NCBI GenBank assembly: GCA_027492465.1
Contig: JAPUET010000032.1
Location: forward strand, 1 to 39,853
DNA from: Candidatus Saccharimonadota bacterium
GTDB taxonomy: Bacteria; Patescibacteriota; Saccharimonadia; Saccharimonadales; Saccharimonadaceae
DNA length: 39,853 nucleotides
Direction: 5' to 3'
Shown piece after piece: positions 39,837-39,853 of the stretch; the stretch's first letter is position 1, and the number at the start of each line of letters is the position of its first letter. The notes under the pieces are model-generated. The model saw nothing but the letters and a program-made list of their open reading frames with translations. It made no database searches and had not been told where the DNA came from. A program made the position numbers and the translations under genes.

Positions 39837-39853
39837 AGATGTAAACTAACCAC

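Noticed and set aside
1-39853. UGA recoding to glycine as in Gracilibacteria/SR1
   Set aside because: TGA ends many genes at the expected family length (for example pyrG, dnaG, the ABC ATPase) and is not seen inside conserved domains.

Overview
The window looks like a piece of a small, streamlined bacterial chromosome, most likely a member of Candidatus Saccharibacteria (TM7) or a close Patescibacteria/CPR relative. This is an inference. It rests on dense gene packing, UGA used as a normal stop (against Gracilibacteria/SR1), trimmed or divergent versions of universal enzymes (DnaG without zinc ligands, family 4 uracil-DNA glycosylase without most Fe-S ligands, PolA with a decayed proofreading domain), many short membrane-anchored proteins of unknown function, and -10 boxes placed a fixed distance before start codons. 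No rRNA, tRNA, CRISPR array, transposase or integrase was found.

Layout. 1-3275: the 3' end of a class I ribonucleotide reductase small subunit with its terminator, then a nitroreductase-like gene and a PaaK/CapK-like adenylate-forming gene. 3300-7704: pyrG, a minus-strand archaemetzincin-like protease, a 55-residue small protein and argS. 7716-9344: an unusual stretch in which mscL is flanked by two small GC-rich genes (7928-8161 plus, 8897-9274 minus) with strong Shine-Dalgarno sites, their own promoters and many stable hairpins. The first has an attenuator-like leader. 9424-13822: orn and yjbR, a minus-strand membrane protein, and a dnaG-rpoD operon. 13832-16969: a minus-strand pair (small membrane protein, P-loop kinase), then an unknown 509-residue protein followed by a protein ending in a WhiB-type Fe-S domain. 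17015-24808: polA-def, a candidate PD-(D/E)XK nuclease, a membrane protein-HAD-mutM run, a minus-strand membrane protein and holA.

24887-31781: rpsT (minus), a catalytically degenerate DHH protein with a long disordered tail, a PIG-L deacetylase (minus), truB, rpsO, an ABC exporter pair, a GreA-like factor and hpt (minus). 31949-39853: a secreted Asn/Thr-rich repeat protein, a strong promoter feeding a tiny ORF or RNA, pnp with a membrane protein and uracil-DNA glycosylase, an acidic DPF-repeat protein, RNase J, and at the very end a -35/-10 pair separated by C and G homopolymers.

Functionally the window is mostly information processing: replication and repair (dnaG, polA, holA, mutM, udg), transcription (rpoD, greA-like, whiB-like), translation (argS, rpsT, rpsO, def, truB) and RNA turnover (orn, pnp, RNase J, DHH-like), plus nucleotide metabolism (nrd, pyrG, hpt). 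The most striking global signal is transcriptional. At least twelve genes have a -10 hexamer ending exactly 6 nt (a few 7-8 nt) before the start codon, which predicts leaderless mRNAs. Other genes, including the two GC-rich ones, use ordinary SD-led starts. The best candidates for undescribed biology are the WhiB-linked gene pair, the GC-rich attenuated island, and the leaderless promoter code, including one palindromic -10 box shared by two divergent genes.
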